A stretch of 45,875 nucleotides of DNA from Lacticaseibacillus zeae DSM 20178 = KCTC 3804 (GCF_000260435.1 NZ_BACQ01000054.1:1-45875); one strand, 5' to 3'; counted from the stretch's first letter, positions 1 to 10,285 are shown. A program made the numbers and translations. The notes: generated by a model from the letters alone, not told the origin.

Positions 1-2780
1 AGCGGCCGATGAAGCGGCACTTGAAGCACTGTCGGCGCTGCTTGCATGATCCTTAGCTTCGCTTGCACTTGAACTTGCCTGCGATGCATAAGACCCAGCT
101 TCGCTTGCGCTAGAACCTGCAGCACTGGCATAGCTAGATGTTGCGGTCGATGAGCTATCGGCACCACTCGCGCTGGAACTTGCACCGCTGGCATCATGCT
201 TGGCAGCATCAGACGCCGCAGCACTCGCAGCACTGCTTGCGGTCTTATCCGCATCACTAGCCGTCTTATCTGCATCACTTGCAACACTCGCGGCACTGGA
301 AGCTACCGAATCATCGGAAGCGGCAGCACTTGCGGCATCGCTAGCTTGGCTCTCAGCACTCTTGGCACTGCTTGAAGCAGCACTTGCCGCACTGGAGAAA
401 GCACTGGCAGCACTACTATTGCCTGCTTTAGCTGCACTAGATGCGGCACTTGCCGCACTATCTGCAGCTTTGGCCGCGCTGCTTGCTTTAGCATCGGCGC
501 TTGAAGCAACACTGGCTTGGTCGCTAGCATCACTTGCGGCTGATGATCCAGCCTTAGCGGCACTATTTGCGGCACTGGCAGCGCTGTTTGCTTTGGCAGC
601 GGCACTGGATGCCGTGCTTGCAGCAGATTGAATAGCACTGTCACTTGGATACTTCGAAGCAGCTGATGACGCATCGCTGGCATGATCCGCGGCACTGCTT
701 GCATGACCATTAGCGTCACTGGCGCTGGAACCAGCCTGTGATGCATAAGAACCAGCTTCGCTTGCACTAGAATTGGCAGCACTGGCATAACTATGCGTTG
801 CGGTCGATGAGCTATCAGCACCATTGGCACTGGAACTAGCGCCGCTGGCATCATGATTGACAGCATCAGACGCCGCAGCACTAGCAGCACTGCTTGCGGT
901 CTTATCCGCATCACTAGCCGTCTTATCTGCGTCACTTGCAACACTCGCAGCAGAGGAAGCTACCGAGTCATCGGAAGCCGCTTTGCCGGCAGCAGCACTG
1001 GCAACTGACTCAGCACTCTTGGCAGTGCTTGCAGCCGTACTTGCAGCTGCAGAGTAACTAGTGGCAGCTTTGCTGTCACCAGCCTTGGAAGCACTAGCCG
1101 CAGCACTCGTGTTGGCATTAGCCGTCTTAGCGGCGCTGCTTGCGACAACATCCGCACTGTCAGCGGTCTTAGCTTGGTCACTGGCATCACTGGCAGCGGC
1201 CGAGCCTTTAGCTGCAGCACTATGTGCGGCACTGGCAGCGCTGTTTGCTTTGGCAGCGGCACTGGATGCCGTGCTTGCAGCAGATTGAATAGCGCTATCG
1301 CTTGGGTACTTCGAAGCAGTCGATGATGCAGCACTAGCATTGCTCGTTGCGTTGTTTGCGTGACCGGTTGCATCACTCGCGCTTGAGCTTGCGTTGTTTG
1401 CATAGGAACCAGCTTCACTAGCACTAGAATTAGCGGCACTCGCATAGCTGTGGGTTGCGGTTGAAGCACTGTCGGCACCACTTGCATCGCTCTTCGCTGC
1501 TGCAGAACTTTGTGCAGCACTCGCTGCACTGCTTGCAGCGGCATTCGCGTCACTAGCAGCTTTGTCGTACTTGGCTGCGTTGCTGGCCGCAATAGAAGCT
1601 ACCGAATCATCGGAAGCTGCTTTGCCCGCGGCATCACTGGCAACCGACTCAGCACTCTTGGCGCTGCTTGCAGCCGTACTTGCAGCGGTCGAGTAACTAG
1701 CGGCAGCCTTGCTGTCACCAGCCTTGGAAGCACTGGCTGCAGCACTCGTGTTGGCATTAGCGGCCTTAGCGGCGCTGCTTGCCACAACATCGGCACTACC
1801 AGCGGTCTTAGCTTGATCACTAGCATCACTGGCAGCCGCTGAACCAGCTGTGGCAGCACTATTGGCCATGCTTGCATTGCTATCTGCTTGCGCAGCAGCA
1901 CTCTTAGCCGCATTTGCATACGACTGGATCCCGCTATCCTTCGGATAACTGGAAGCAGCTGAGGCAGCGGTGCTGGCATGTTTGTCGGCTGTGCTTGACT
2001 GACCCGTTGCGTCACTGGCACTGGACTTGGCATTGTTTGCATAGGAACCAGCTTCACTGGCGCTTGAACTTGCAGCACTCGCATATTCATGCGTTGCCGT
2101 CGAAGCACTATCAGCTTGACTAGCACTGGAACTTGCACCACTGGCGTCACTGTTTAATGCAGCCTTGATCTTATTCAAGTCATCGAGTGCCTGCTTACTT
2201 GCAGCTGAAGCGGCTGCTGCACTCTTGACCGCTTCACTTTGAGCGGCTGCGGCGGCAACGGCTGCACTACTTGCAACGATTGCATCGCTTGCGGCCACTT
2301 TTGCGGCTGTTTGCGCGTCAGACAATGCCCCATTCATTTGCGCAGCAGCAGCACTTGCGGCAGATGACGCTGTTGCAAGACCTGCCGAGTCATTGACTGC
2401 AGAAGCAGCACTGGCTTCGGCTGCGTATGAATCATATGCAGCGGCAGCAGAACTTGCTAAGGCATCGTCACTGGCTACAGCAGCAGCCGCGGATGATGCT
2501 TCACTGGCGGCACTGGCTGCAGATTTAGCTGCTGCAGCAGCGGCAGTTGAGTTCTTGCTTGCCGCAGCTTCGGCATCAGATGCTAAGCTTGCCTGCTTCT
2601 GCGCATCGCTTGCTAGTGACTGAATCGTCGCATTGGAAGCCTGGCTCTTGGCAATCGTCTCCGCTTCACTTGCATAACTTCCTGCAGCACTTGCAAAACT
2701 GTTGGTTGCTGCTTCTTGTGAACTGGTTCCGTCAGCGGCACTAGCGGTCGTCTTTGAACTATTAGCAGCACTGGAAGCCT
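1..2780 (-). repeat. Serine/alanine-rich repeat tract of the adhesin with long-period duplication
   Basis: The whole segment encodes short Ser-Ala motifs (ASSAAS, ASDA, SAASxA). On top of this is a long period. The segment coding SDDSVAS starts near 301, 958 and 1597, spacings of 657 and 639 nt, and the segment coding AIQSAASTASSAAAKANS occurs near 604 and 1261, again 657 nt apart. Spacings are multiples of three, so copy-number changes would keep the frame. It is the glycan-bearing stalk of the adhesin. Confidence 0.85.
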
Positions 2781-5165
2781 GCTTTGGTGTTTCGGCATCA
2801 TTAACAACCACCGTTGCGGTTTTAACGATGAAAGCATCGCTTGAAACCACTTTAAAGGATGTATTTGCTGTCAACGTGACACCGGCAGGCAGCTTATAAC
2901 TCCAGTTTCCATTGTCATCAGCTTGTACCAAATACTTAGTTGAATCATATGGGTTTGCTGTCAGAGTGCCGTCAGGAAGCCCCTTTAATCCAGTAATCGT
3001 GACATAACCATCCGCACTGGTTTTACCTGTGAGGGTTGTCGTTTCGTTGGTGACTGGATCAACGGTGACAAAATTGTCTGCGGCTGTGACGAATTCAAGG
3101 CTAGTATCAGTTGCAAAATCATCCGCAAGGTCTTTACCTGAAGTTTCAGCAGCCGGAGTTAAGCCTTGAACTGTCGCCGTTGCTGAAGTAGAGCCGTTGT
3201 TTCTTAATGTATAAGAAACAGACTTGTATGGTCCAAACGGGGTCTTACCATTATCAGGGTTAATCTTGACATACTGGGCTGTTAACACACCACTACCAGT
3301 AACATCAAAAATGCTGGAAGCACTATTCGTATTACCTTCAATGCTGAAAAGAATTGACTTTGGCATATAAATATTAATCTTCGAGTTATTGCCAATGTTA
3401 AGCACATGGGCAATACCTGTGCCACCATTAACCGTCAGCTTGGCAGTTGCATCCTGGGCAAAACTCAATTGGCTACTATCCGTCGTCTTGATGACATTAA
3501 TCGAAGCTGCATCTGTCCCCGTCACATTAACGGCAAGGGTGCTGCCGCTCGCAACATAAAAGCCGCCACTACCGGCGATATTAATGACACCATTAGTGCC
3601 GAACGTATCCCCGGTTTGGTTAATGGTCATTGATGAACCTTCATTGAGGTTGACAGTACCATTACCGACAATCTTAATCGGCGTATTGCCAGCCGCACCA
3701 TCAATATTAACAACTGCATCTTTGTCGACTGTTAAATTGGCACCAGTGTCGATATAAATCGGTGAGAAGTTAGTTTCTTGAAGCTTATTCTTATTAAGAG
3801 TAACCTTCGATCCTTCTTTAAACTCCACTGAGCCACTTGTATAAATCAGTGCATTAAAACCGTCTTCATTGGCGCCAGTCGCACTTGTTCTCTGCAGATC
3901 AACGGTCGCACCTTTATCGACAATAAACGAGCCACCGCCGTGAACTTGAACAGCCGTCCCACTATAAGTAGTACCCGTATAAGTAGCGCCGCTTTTGACT
4001 TCCATGTAGCTAACTTCAAAGTTTTGCTGGCTCCCAGTAGCTTGTGTTTGCTGAGTGGAAGTATCAAACGGTGAAGTATACGTCTTCACGGAATTAACCG
4101 TTGTCTTTCCGTCGATATAAACCTTTGTACTTCTCCCGTACATTAATTGGGCACCGGTGTAGGTCACATTATTAAAGGTCACTGAATGATCATAGCCTGA
4201 GCTAGGGTTAACCCCCATGATGGTAACCGGGCCCCAGTAACTGTAGCCGTACATGGTCAAGTCATTGATCGTGAGACTTTCATTCTGAGTGGCCGTTGCA
4301 TCTTGTTCAAACCAATGCTTTCGAAAATCGATCGTGTGGCCGCCACCATTAATCACAAGGTTCTGGCGGTATGCGTACGTCTGTCTATCAGCAACTGAGG
4401 CATCGTCAACAAAATCAGACTTCACGTTAATCTCGCTGACAGCCGAATTTGCCATGGCTGCGCTGAACTCAGAAGCCGTGCTTACGTCAACGCTGGAACC
4501 AGAATCAGTCGCGTCTGAGCTGGCTGCAAGTGTGCTCTTTGCAGCTTTTGCAGCACTGGCACTGCTTGCGCTAGCACTTGATGCACTGGCAGCACTCTCA
4601 GCAGCACTTGTCAGACTGGCACTGCTGCTGTTCGCGCTATCACTGCTCTTGCTATCGCTGGCAGAACTGCTACTACCTTGACTAGCACTGCCATCGCTGG
4701 CGTTGCTCTTGCTGTTGCTTGAAGCACTGGCGCTAGCATCACTCTTACTGCCCTGGCTAGCGCTGGCTACGCTACTGCTACCTTGGCTGGCGCTCGCAAC
4801 GCTTGCACTGCCTTGGCTAGAACTTGCAACGCTACTGGTTTGGCTGCTACTGGCAGCACTGTTACTGCTGTCTGTACTGGCAGCAGCTACTTTACTTTGA
4901 CTAGCACTAGTTGCGCTGCTTTGTGCAGTTGCGGCAGCGCTGCTACTGGCGCTACTTTGGCCGCTACTAGCTCCCGATGAAGACGCTTCAGTATAGACGG
5001 AACTGCTGGGCGTTTGAACATCAGCTTTAACTTCGTTTGGTTCGAAGGCTGTTCCCAACCCGACGCCAAGGAAGAAAGTGGTGCAATTAACCACTTTTTC
5101 TTCGACTTGAACATCTTGTATCGTTTCTTCTCGACCAAAACATTCGTTCTCTTTACCTTTTTCAT
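1..5165 (-). CDS. Serine-rich repeat glycoprotein adhesin, 3' end outside window, frameshift in signal peptide
   Basis: This is a surface adhesin of the serine-rich repeat (SRRP) class, over 1,700 residues long and still open at the left edge. The ATG at 5165 has a GAGAGG site 9 nt upstream and begins MKKVKRTNVLVEKKRYKMFK, a KxYKxGKxW-type signal. After KKWLIAPL (about 5070) the frame is lost; the rest (FFLGVGLGTAFEPNEVKA) reads in another frame that stays open to base 1. Restoring one T in the run gives a perfect signal peptide. Order after the signal: a short Ser-rich segment (about residues 60-215), a pectate-lyase-like beta-helix adhesin domain (about 220-650, with INGGGHTIDF), an Ig-like module (about 650-790), then a long ASxAAS-type repeat. 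Families like this are O-glycosylated before export by accessory Sec; the two glycosyltransferases just upstream fit this. No SecA2/SecY2 or wall anchor is visible. It may be a pseudogene, a phase-variable gene or a sequencing error. Confidence 0.85.
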
Positions 5166-5297
5166 ACTCAAGATCCTCTCAAAAATAATTGAGTAAGCTA
5201 AAAATGCTTAGTTTCCAACCCATTCTCCTCAAAGCAGTTCCCCCGTGGCACCATCTCCTTTCCGGAATATGCTGCTCACAACTACCTGAACATTGAC

Positions 5298-6794
5298 TTA
5301 AAGAAATTCAGAAAGCCCTGATTTCCATTCATCAACAAATGCTTTTTCTGAGTGTTGGGTTGCGGTCTTCAATGCGCCAGCCTGTAACCGTTGATACAGC
5401 TGATCATCTTGCAATACCGAAAGTGCCGCCTTGCCCAAATTGCTTGGCGTCATGTTGTCGACGGCCAATCCGTTCTGGTCATTGATCAAAAGGTTGTTCT
5501 TCAGGAAGAGGCAGCCATACGCGACAACCGGTACTCCGGCTGCCATCGCTTCAAGACTGTTCATCCCAAAAGCCTCCGACTTTGCCGCTGAAATAAACAC
5601 GGTGGTTTTCGCCAAAATGTCGTGATTGTCATTACTGTAATTGACCAAGTGAATGGCATCATCGAGCTTTTTCTTGTGAATCTTATCGGTAATCTCGTGA
5701 TGGTAATCATCATCGGAAAAATAACCTTTAAGGAACAATTCGGCGTCCGGACGGGCTTGGTGGACCTGTTCGAATGCATCAATCAAGTCAGCGATGTGTT
5801 TATCCGGGAAAAGTCGACCGATATAGGTTAAATGTGGATGCTCAGGCTCTGAATGATTATCGGCTTGCGCTTCAGCAAATGTGTCCGGTGATGACTTAAT
5901 CGTTAAGTGCGGCCATTTGCCACTGAGGCTCTTAGCCTGTTCGCGGGTGGCGAAGAAGACGGCAGTGAATGGCTTTTGTTCGTCCAATGCTTCGTCGTAA
6001 ATAGGGTTAGGTACTTTCTTCTTGCCTTCACCTTCAATAAACAGATCACCTTCATGAATATAAGCGATGGTCCCTGTTGCATGCGCCACCTGCTTCACGG
6101 GTGCATCAAGCGTCCGCCGATCAGAAATCATGAGTCCCGGCGTTGTCTTGGTAATTTCGTTCATGAAGAACAGAAACAAGCTGTCTTCAGAATCAAACGC
6201 GTAGTCATGGCCGTGATAGTTCATTAATTTCCAGAGGGTCGGCGCAAGCTTGCCATTCTTGTTCATGTGCACGATTTCCAGCACCACATGTTCCTGTCGA
6301 TCGAAGAACTTCTGGGCAGCAACTGTTTCGTCAGGATTGTAATTCTGTTCCATCGATTTGAACCCGCGCCAATCCCAGAACTCGGTCAGTTCCTTATTAC
6401 CAAACCGATCAAAATAATCGATGCTGCCAACCAAGCCCACGGTTTCCGGCATAACAGCAATCTTGGCAATGGTTCGACCCAGAAGATCAATCGTTGTCAA
6501 ATTGTTGTCAATGCCGACAACGTGGTATTTCGTCAACGGAATGGAATCCAGCAAGCGGAGCTCCTGCTTTTTGCGTTCAAGGCCGACAACCCCTTGAAAA
6601 TAGTCATACATATTGATGTAGTCATCTTTGGCCAAGCCAGCTCGGGAAGCATCGCGATATAAGAATCGGTTATAGTTCCGCACCAACAGCTTTGCTTCAA
6701 TCCCGTTGCGTTTAAAAGCCTTGAGCCGCTGCATCTGGGAGAATTCAGTGCCGGAGTTAAAAGTGAAGACATTTTCGCCAACCATGTAAATCAT
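5298..6794 (-). CDS. gtfB: GtfB-like glycosyltransferase, partner of GtfA
   Basis: A 498-residue GT4-fold glycosyltransferase with an N-terminal extension related to DUF1975, most similar in style to the TagE/GtfA-GtfB pairs that glycosylate serine-rich surface proteins in lactobacilli and streptococci. The chosen start is the ATG at 6794, which overlaps the upstream stop as ATGA and has an AGGAGGTG site about 8 nt before; a longer reading adds 17 residues out of the upstream gene. The N-terminus has FNSGTEFSQMQR, like the SGxExAQ motif of GtfA. The C-terminal donor region keeps an E-x7-E (EAFGMNSLE) but where its neighbour has DVNYGPNEIVEDGVNG this protein has YGCLFLKNNLLINDQNG, so the donor pocket is altered. 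That would suit a co-activator or acceptor-binding partner. It is probably translated together with gtfA, and the adhesin lies 130 nt downstream. Confidence 0.75.
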   Translation of the reverse strand: MIYMVGENVFTFNSGTEFSQMQRLKAFKRNGIEAKLLVRNYNRFLYRDASRAGLAKDDYINMYDYFQGVVGLERKKQELRLLDSIPLTKYHVVGIDNNLTTIDLLGRTIAKIAVMPETVGLVGSIDYFDRFGNKELTEFWDWRGFKSMEQNYNPDETVAAQKFFDRQEHVVLEIVHMNKNGKLAPTLWKLMNYHGHDYAFDSEDSLFLFFMNEITKTTPGLMISDRRTLDAPVKQVAHATGTIAYIHEGDLFIEGEGKKKVPNPIYDEALDEQKPFTAVFFATREQAKSLSGKWPHLTIKSSPDTFAEAQADNHSEPEHPHLTYIGRLFPDKHIADLIDAFEQVHQARPDAELFLKGYFSDDDYHHEITDKIHKKKLDDAIHLVNYSNDNHDILAKTTVFISAAKSEAFGMNSLEAMAAGVPVVAYGCLFLKNNLLINDQNGLAVDNMTPSNLGKAALSVLQDDQLYQRLQAGALKTATQHSEKAFVDEWKSGLSEFL

Positions 6795-8344
6795 TTCGCG
6801 ACACCTCCTTCCGTCTTTTCTGCGTCTTGTAGGAGATTTTGCCATTTATGCCAGACGTTTTCTTCCGAATAGCGTTTGGCCGACTCGTAAGCATTGGTGC
6901 TCATTTGTTGCATTTTGTCCTTGTCAGCAAATAAGGACTGAATCTTCTCGGCTAATGCCTTGATATCGCCATAAGGAGTGACATAACCGTTCACGCCGTC
7001 CTCGACAATTTCATTCGGACCATAATTGACATCGTAAGTGACGCCAACAACACCGTGCGAGATGGCTTCCAGCAGGGAGAGATCAAAACCTTCCATGATT
7101 GAGGTCAAACCGAAAATCTGTGCCGTGTTATAAGCGCTCTCCAGGTTCTCCGTATAACCTTTAAAGGTGACGACATCTTCTAGCGACAGTTCCTTAATCG
7201 TCTTTTCGATCTTCTTCTTCTCCGCATAGTTATTCGTTGCGTCGGGGTAACCATACAGGTCAAGCGTCACTTCTGGCGTTTGTTTATGCACAATCGCAAT
7301 CGCCCGAACTAAGTTATCCAGATTCTTTTCCGGGGCAATTCTGGCAACGGCAATGACCTTCCCAAAAATACGATTCTTGGACAAAATGCGTTGCCGATTG
7401 AGAACGTCATCTGGAACAATACCAACCGGAATATCGAAGGACTTGGTGATATATGGAAAGCGTTTCGTAACATCAACGGCTTGTTTCTTAGTTGCCGATA
7501 CAAACGCCGAATACTTAGCGCCATTGACTAAGGCGTATTCGTAGTTGTTATTCATGACCGAATCCATCGGCCGCTGGGCATCGCCAGCATGTGAATTGTG
7601 CAGATGCATGACTGTGTATGCTGGCTTGTCCAAGTGAATAAGGGCTTCATCAGCGAGTAACGAGCGATCCAAAATAAAGACATTCTCGCCGCTTTCATTG
7701 ACATCATTGATGAAGTGCTCAAAGAACGCATCAATCGTGTCAAACTGGAAACGTTTGCCTTTCCGATCGGTCAGTATCCAACCGGTTTGTTTAATCTTGC
7801 CGTCTTCACCTTTCTTATTAAATGCCTTAACCACCGGGCGGCCATCTAGTGTCAGCCACTCTTCGTTGCCTATCTTGTTGTCCGGCGTATACCACTGGAT
7901 TAAGGACTTGAAGCCGCGTGAATCATAAAATGCAACCTGATACAGGTTTTCAACGCCATCAAAAAGTTCCGTCGAAACAACCTGTCTGGTTTCACGGACA
8001 TAGTTAATTCGCGCAGCCAACCGGCCATCAGCTCGAGAAACCAAAACGCGGTTACGTTTATACTCATCGTCGTACTTAAGATCCTTAAGCCCCAAGTCGA
8101 CCTCTTCAGGCAAAAGCTGAACCTGATCAACATGACAGGTGTTCTGGTAATAATCAAACATGTTAATCAGATGCTCGTCTGTAATGCCTGCGTTAGCTGT
8201 ATTTGTATGTAAATCCCGCGACCAGTCCCGCAGCAAAAAGCAGTATGGCTCCTTGTGCTTATCAAAAAGACTCTTGCGCTTAAGTTCAGCATGCTCGATC
8301 CCGGATTTGCTAGCCGGCATACCGAAGTTGATGAAATAGTTCAC
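6791..8344 (-). CDS. gtfA: GtfA-like glycosyltransferase for the serine-rich adhesin
   Basis: A 517-residue GT4 glycosyltransferase. The start is GTG at 8344 with GAGGAG 9 nt upstream. The N-terminus (MNYFINFGMPASKSGIEHAE) resembles the MIYNINLGIG-SSGVEYAQ opening of GtfA, the O-GlcNAc transferase that starts glycosylation of serine-rich repeat proteins. The middle of the N-terminal half is a beta-rich DUF1975-type insertion. The C-terminal half has the GT4 motifs VARIAPEKNLDNLV, the E-x7-E (EGFDLSLLE) and YGPNEIVEDGVNG for nucleotide-sugar binding. It is the first gene of a likely gtfA-gtfB-adhesin transcription unit, with a 4-nt overlap with gtfB. Annotators may also name such proteins poly(glycerol-phosphate) alpha-glucosyltransferase; the adhesin context favours protein glycosylation. 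Donor sugar cannot be read from sequence. Confidence 0.78.
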   Translation of the reverse strand: MNYFINFGMPASKSGIEHAELKRKSLFDKHKEPYCFLLRDWSRDLHTNTANAGITDEHLINMFDYYQNTCHVDQVQLLPEEVDLGLKDLKYDDEYKRNRVLVSRADGRLAARINYVRETRQVVSTELFDGVENLYQVAFYDSRGFKSLIQWYTPDNKIGNEEWLTLDGRPVVKAFNKKGEDGKIKQTGWILTDRKGKRFQFDTIDAFFEHFINDVNESGENVFILDRSLLADEALIHLDKPAYTVMHLHNSHAGDAQRPMDSVMNNNYEYALVNGAKYSAFVSATKKQAVDVTKRFPYITKSFDIPVGIVPDDVLNRQRILSKNRIFGKVIAVARIAPEKNLDNLVRAIAIVHKQTPEVTLDLYGYPDATNNYAEKKKIEKTIKELSLEDVVTFKGYTENLESAYNTAQIFGLTSIMEGFDLSLLEAISHGVVGVTYDVNYGPNEIVEDGVNGYVTPYGDIKALAEKIQSLFADKDKMQQMSTNAYESAKRYSEENVWHKWQNLLQDAEKTEGGVAK

Positions 8345-8660
8345 TCACAACCACTCCTCGTTGTTAAAATCTCCCAAAAGTTAAAAGCTCGAATACTCGC
8401 AAAATATTGTCAAAACAGCGATTATATTCACTCCTCCTAAAGGCAATCAAAGTCCTTTGAAAGCTACCAGGTTAACGTTCCAAAGGACTTCTCTTGTATA
8501 AATATTTAAATATCATAACTTAGGTTACATTTATATAATACTATTATCAGCAAAAATATTAATACGCCAACGTCAAGAAAACGGTTACAATTTTTGACTT
8601 TTTAAATTTCATGTGGCTTTTCACGCGTTGTAGGCCAGAATTTAGGTCACGTTCACAAAC
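8345..8660. other. Intergenic leader upstream of gtfA, no gene seen
   Basis: This AT-rich stretch of about 316 nt carries the ribosome binding site of gtfA and an inverted repeat listed separately. I see no convincing coding frame. The promoter of the glycosylation/adhesin unit should lie here, but no clean -35/-10 pair stands out. Confidence 0.5.
8450..8490 (-). promoter_or_regulatory. Inverted repeat in the gtfA 5' region
   Basis: Two perfect 10-bp arms, AAGTCCTTTG (8450-8459) and CAAAGGACTT (8481-8490), are separated by 21 nt and lie about 105 nt upstream of the gtfA start. There is no T-run on either side, so it is not a typical terminator. It could be an operator for a dimeric regulator or a leader stem-loop; function is inferred only from position and symmetry. 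Confidence 0.5.
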
Positions 8661-8700
8661 AAAGACGCCATCGCGGCAAAATCGCGATGGCGTCTTTCTT
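8661..8700 (-). terminator. Strong bidirectional terminator after the aldehyde dehydrogenase gene
   Basis: Arms AAAGACGCCATCGCG (8661-8675) and CGCGATGGCGTCTTT (8683-8697) form a 15-bp perfect stem with a 7-nt loop. On the minus strand the stem is followed by TTTGTTTG, on plus by TTTCTTTC. Confidence 0.9.
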
Positions 8701-8772
8701 TCACTATTAAAAAGTTTCTTCGTTCAATCTGTCATGGTAGCAATGACCACTTAACACACGCTTGAACACCCG

Positions 8773-10146
8773 TTACTTGCGCAGTGCCCGGGTAACGGTT
8801 TGTTCATTAACAAATGTAAACAGACCTAAATCGCCAAGTTCACGGCCGTAACCGGAGTTCTTAACGCCGCCAAATGGCAATTCAGCATTGTAACTCTGAC
8901 TTTGGTTAGCACCGACCATACCGGTTTCAATCTGCGCGGCAACTTCTGCAGCGTGATTGGTATCGCCGGCAAAGACTGCACCGCCAAGGCCATAAGGTAC
9001 ATCATTAGCAAGCTCAATAGCTTCCTTTTCAGAGTGTACCTTGTAAACACAGGCAACTGGGCCAAATAATTCGGTGTGGTAAGCAGGGTTATCCTTGTCG
9101 ATGTCTGTCAAAATGGTCGGCTGGAAGAATGCGCCTGGCAGATCAACTGGCGTATTGCCATAAACGACCTTGGCACCATGCTCGATCGCCGTATCAACCT
9201 GACCTTGGAGCTTGTCCTTGGCTTTTTGACTGTTCAATGGGCCAACGTCAACTGAAGGATCGCTTGGATCACCGATTTTGACACTTTCAAAGCCCTTCTT
9301 CAACCCGGCTACAAAATCGTCATAGTACTTATCTAGCACAATAAACCGTTTGGAGCTGGTGCAGACTTGGCCGCAATTCATTAACCGAGTCTTGACTGCT
9401 TCCGGAATGACGCTGCTAAGATCGGCGCCGTCTAAAACCAGAAAGGCATCCATCCCGCCTAATTCCATCAACGATTTCTTTAAGTACTTGCCGGCAAGCG
9501 CCGCAACATGCGAACCGGCACCTTCAGAACCGGTCAGGCATACACCAGCAACCCGCGGATCTTTGATGAAGGTTTCGGTATCATCGTGGCCGATTAAGGC
9601 AATTTGGAAAGCGCCTTTGTCCGCACCGCCTGCCAGTACGGCCTTTTCAAATTCGAGTCCGCTGGCCGGTACGTTGCTTGCCGGTTTGATGATGACGGCA
9701 TTGCCAACCATGAAGTTCGGTGCAAAAACCCGCATTAATTGATAATACGGGAAATTCCAGGGTTCGACACCAAACACGATTCCGGTAGCAACGTGATTCG
9801 TCACTGCAGCGCCAGCCGTGCTGTTAATCGGCTGCGGCTTCAACAGTGCCGGCGCCCGGTCAGCGTACATGTCAGCAATTTCAGCACAAAGTTCGACTTC
9901 ACCTAAAGCTTCTTCCGTGCGTTTGCCCATTTCTTTAGTGATAATCGCAGCCATTTCATCTGCATTATCTCGGAAATAAGCGGCAACTGCGTGTAACGTT
10001 GCGGCGCGCGTTGCCGGATCAAGATTACGCTGTGCCTTATAAAACGCATGCCCGGTTGTCAGCATTTCGCCGATTTGCGCAGGCGTTGTGTTCGCATAAG
10101 TCTTCTCTAAAGTGTTCGTGTTCGGATCAACGGTTTGATAAGCCAT
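8773..10146 (-). CDS. gabD: NAD(P)-dependent succinate-semialdehyde-type aldehyde dehydrogenase
   Basis: A 457-residue cytosolic aldehyde dehydrogenase that should oxidise an aldehyde (probably succinate semialdehyde) to the acid with NAD(P)+. It has the cofactor-binding EPWNFPYYQLMR and IIKPASNVP motifs, the catalytic glutamate in SLMELGG and the nucleophilic cysteine in NCGQVCTSSKR; the C-terminus has ELPFGGVKNSGYGRE. Length equals that of short GabD-type enzymes. The usual SD of ELGG-S-D-PF is replaced by MD (ELGGMDAF), which may alter substrate choice. It is monocistronic, bounded downstream by a strong terminator. A near-consensus CcpA site overlaps its ribosome binding site, so catabolite control is plausible. 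Substrate is inferred from family resemblance. Confidence 0.85.
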   Translation of the reverse strand: MAYQTVDPNTNTLEKTYANTTPAQIGEMLTTGHAFYKAQRNLDPATRAATLHAVAAYFRDNADEMAAIITKEMGKRTEEALGEVELCAEIADMYADRAPALLKPQPINSTAGAAVTNHVATGIVFGVEPWNFPYYQLMRVFAPNFMVGNAVIIKPASNVPASGLEFEKAVLAGGADKGAFQIALIGHDDTETFIKDPRVAGVCLTGSEGAGSHVAALAGKYLKKSLMELGGMDAFLVLDGADLSSVIPEAVKTRLMNCGQVCTSSKRFIVLDKYYDDFVAGLKKGFESVKIGDPSDPSVDVGPLNSQKAKDKLQGQVDTAIEHGAKVVYGNTPVDLPGAFFQPTILTDIDKDNPAYHTELFGPVACVYKVHSEKEAIELANDVPYGLGGAVFAGDTNHAAEVAAQIETGMVGANQSQSYNAELPFGGVKNSGYGRELGDLGLFTFVNEQTVTRALRK

Positions 10147-10149
10147 TTT

Positions 10150-10163
10150 TGTAAACGCTCCCT
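10150..10163 (-). promoter_or_regulatory. Possible CcpA operator (cre) overlapping the ribosome binding site
   Basis: Plus-strand TGTAAACGCTCCCT matches 12 of 14 positions of the cre consensus TGWAANCGNTNWCA. It lies just before the dehydrogenase ATG and contains the complement of its AGGGAG site. Binding there would act as a roadblock. Asymmetric mismatches leave doubt. Confidence 0.4.
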
Positions 10164-10285
10164 TCGTGTCCTTACTTAATCATAGCGTATTCCCTTGATA
10201 GATGCCAACTGCACACCGTTCCCGCGGCGGGCGAAATCGGCAAATTCCTTGCAGCCCAAGCGCATACGCCATTTTAAATTTAACG

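Noticed and set aside
200-2150. Long reading frames rich in Ala/Leu (plus) and Met/Pro/Arg (minus) across the left 2 kb
   Set aside because: They are other-frame readings of the serine-rich repeat tract; only the minus frame ending at base 1 gives the Ser-Ala pattern and continues through the adhesin domain.
5014-5196. A 60-codon plus-strand frame over the adhesin start
   Set aside because: It lies antisense to the signal peptide, has no ribosome binding site and no recognisable motif.
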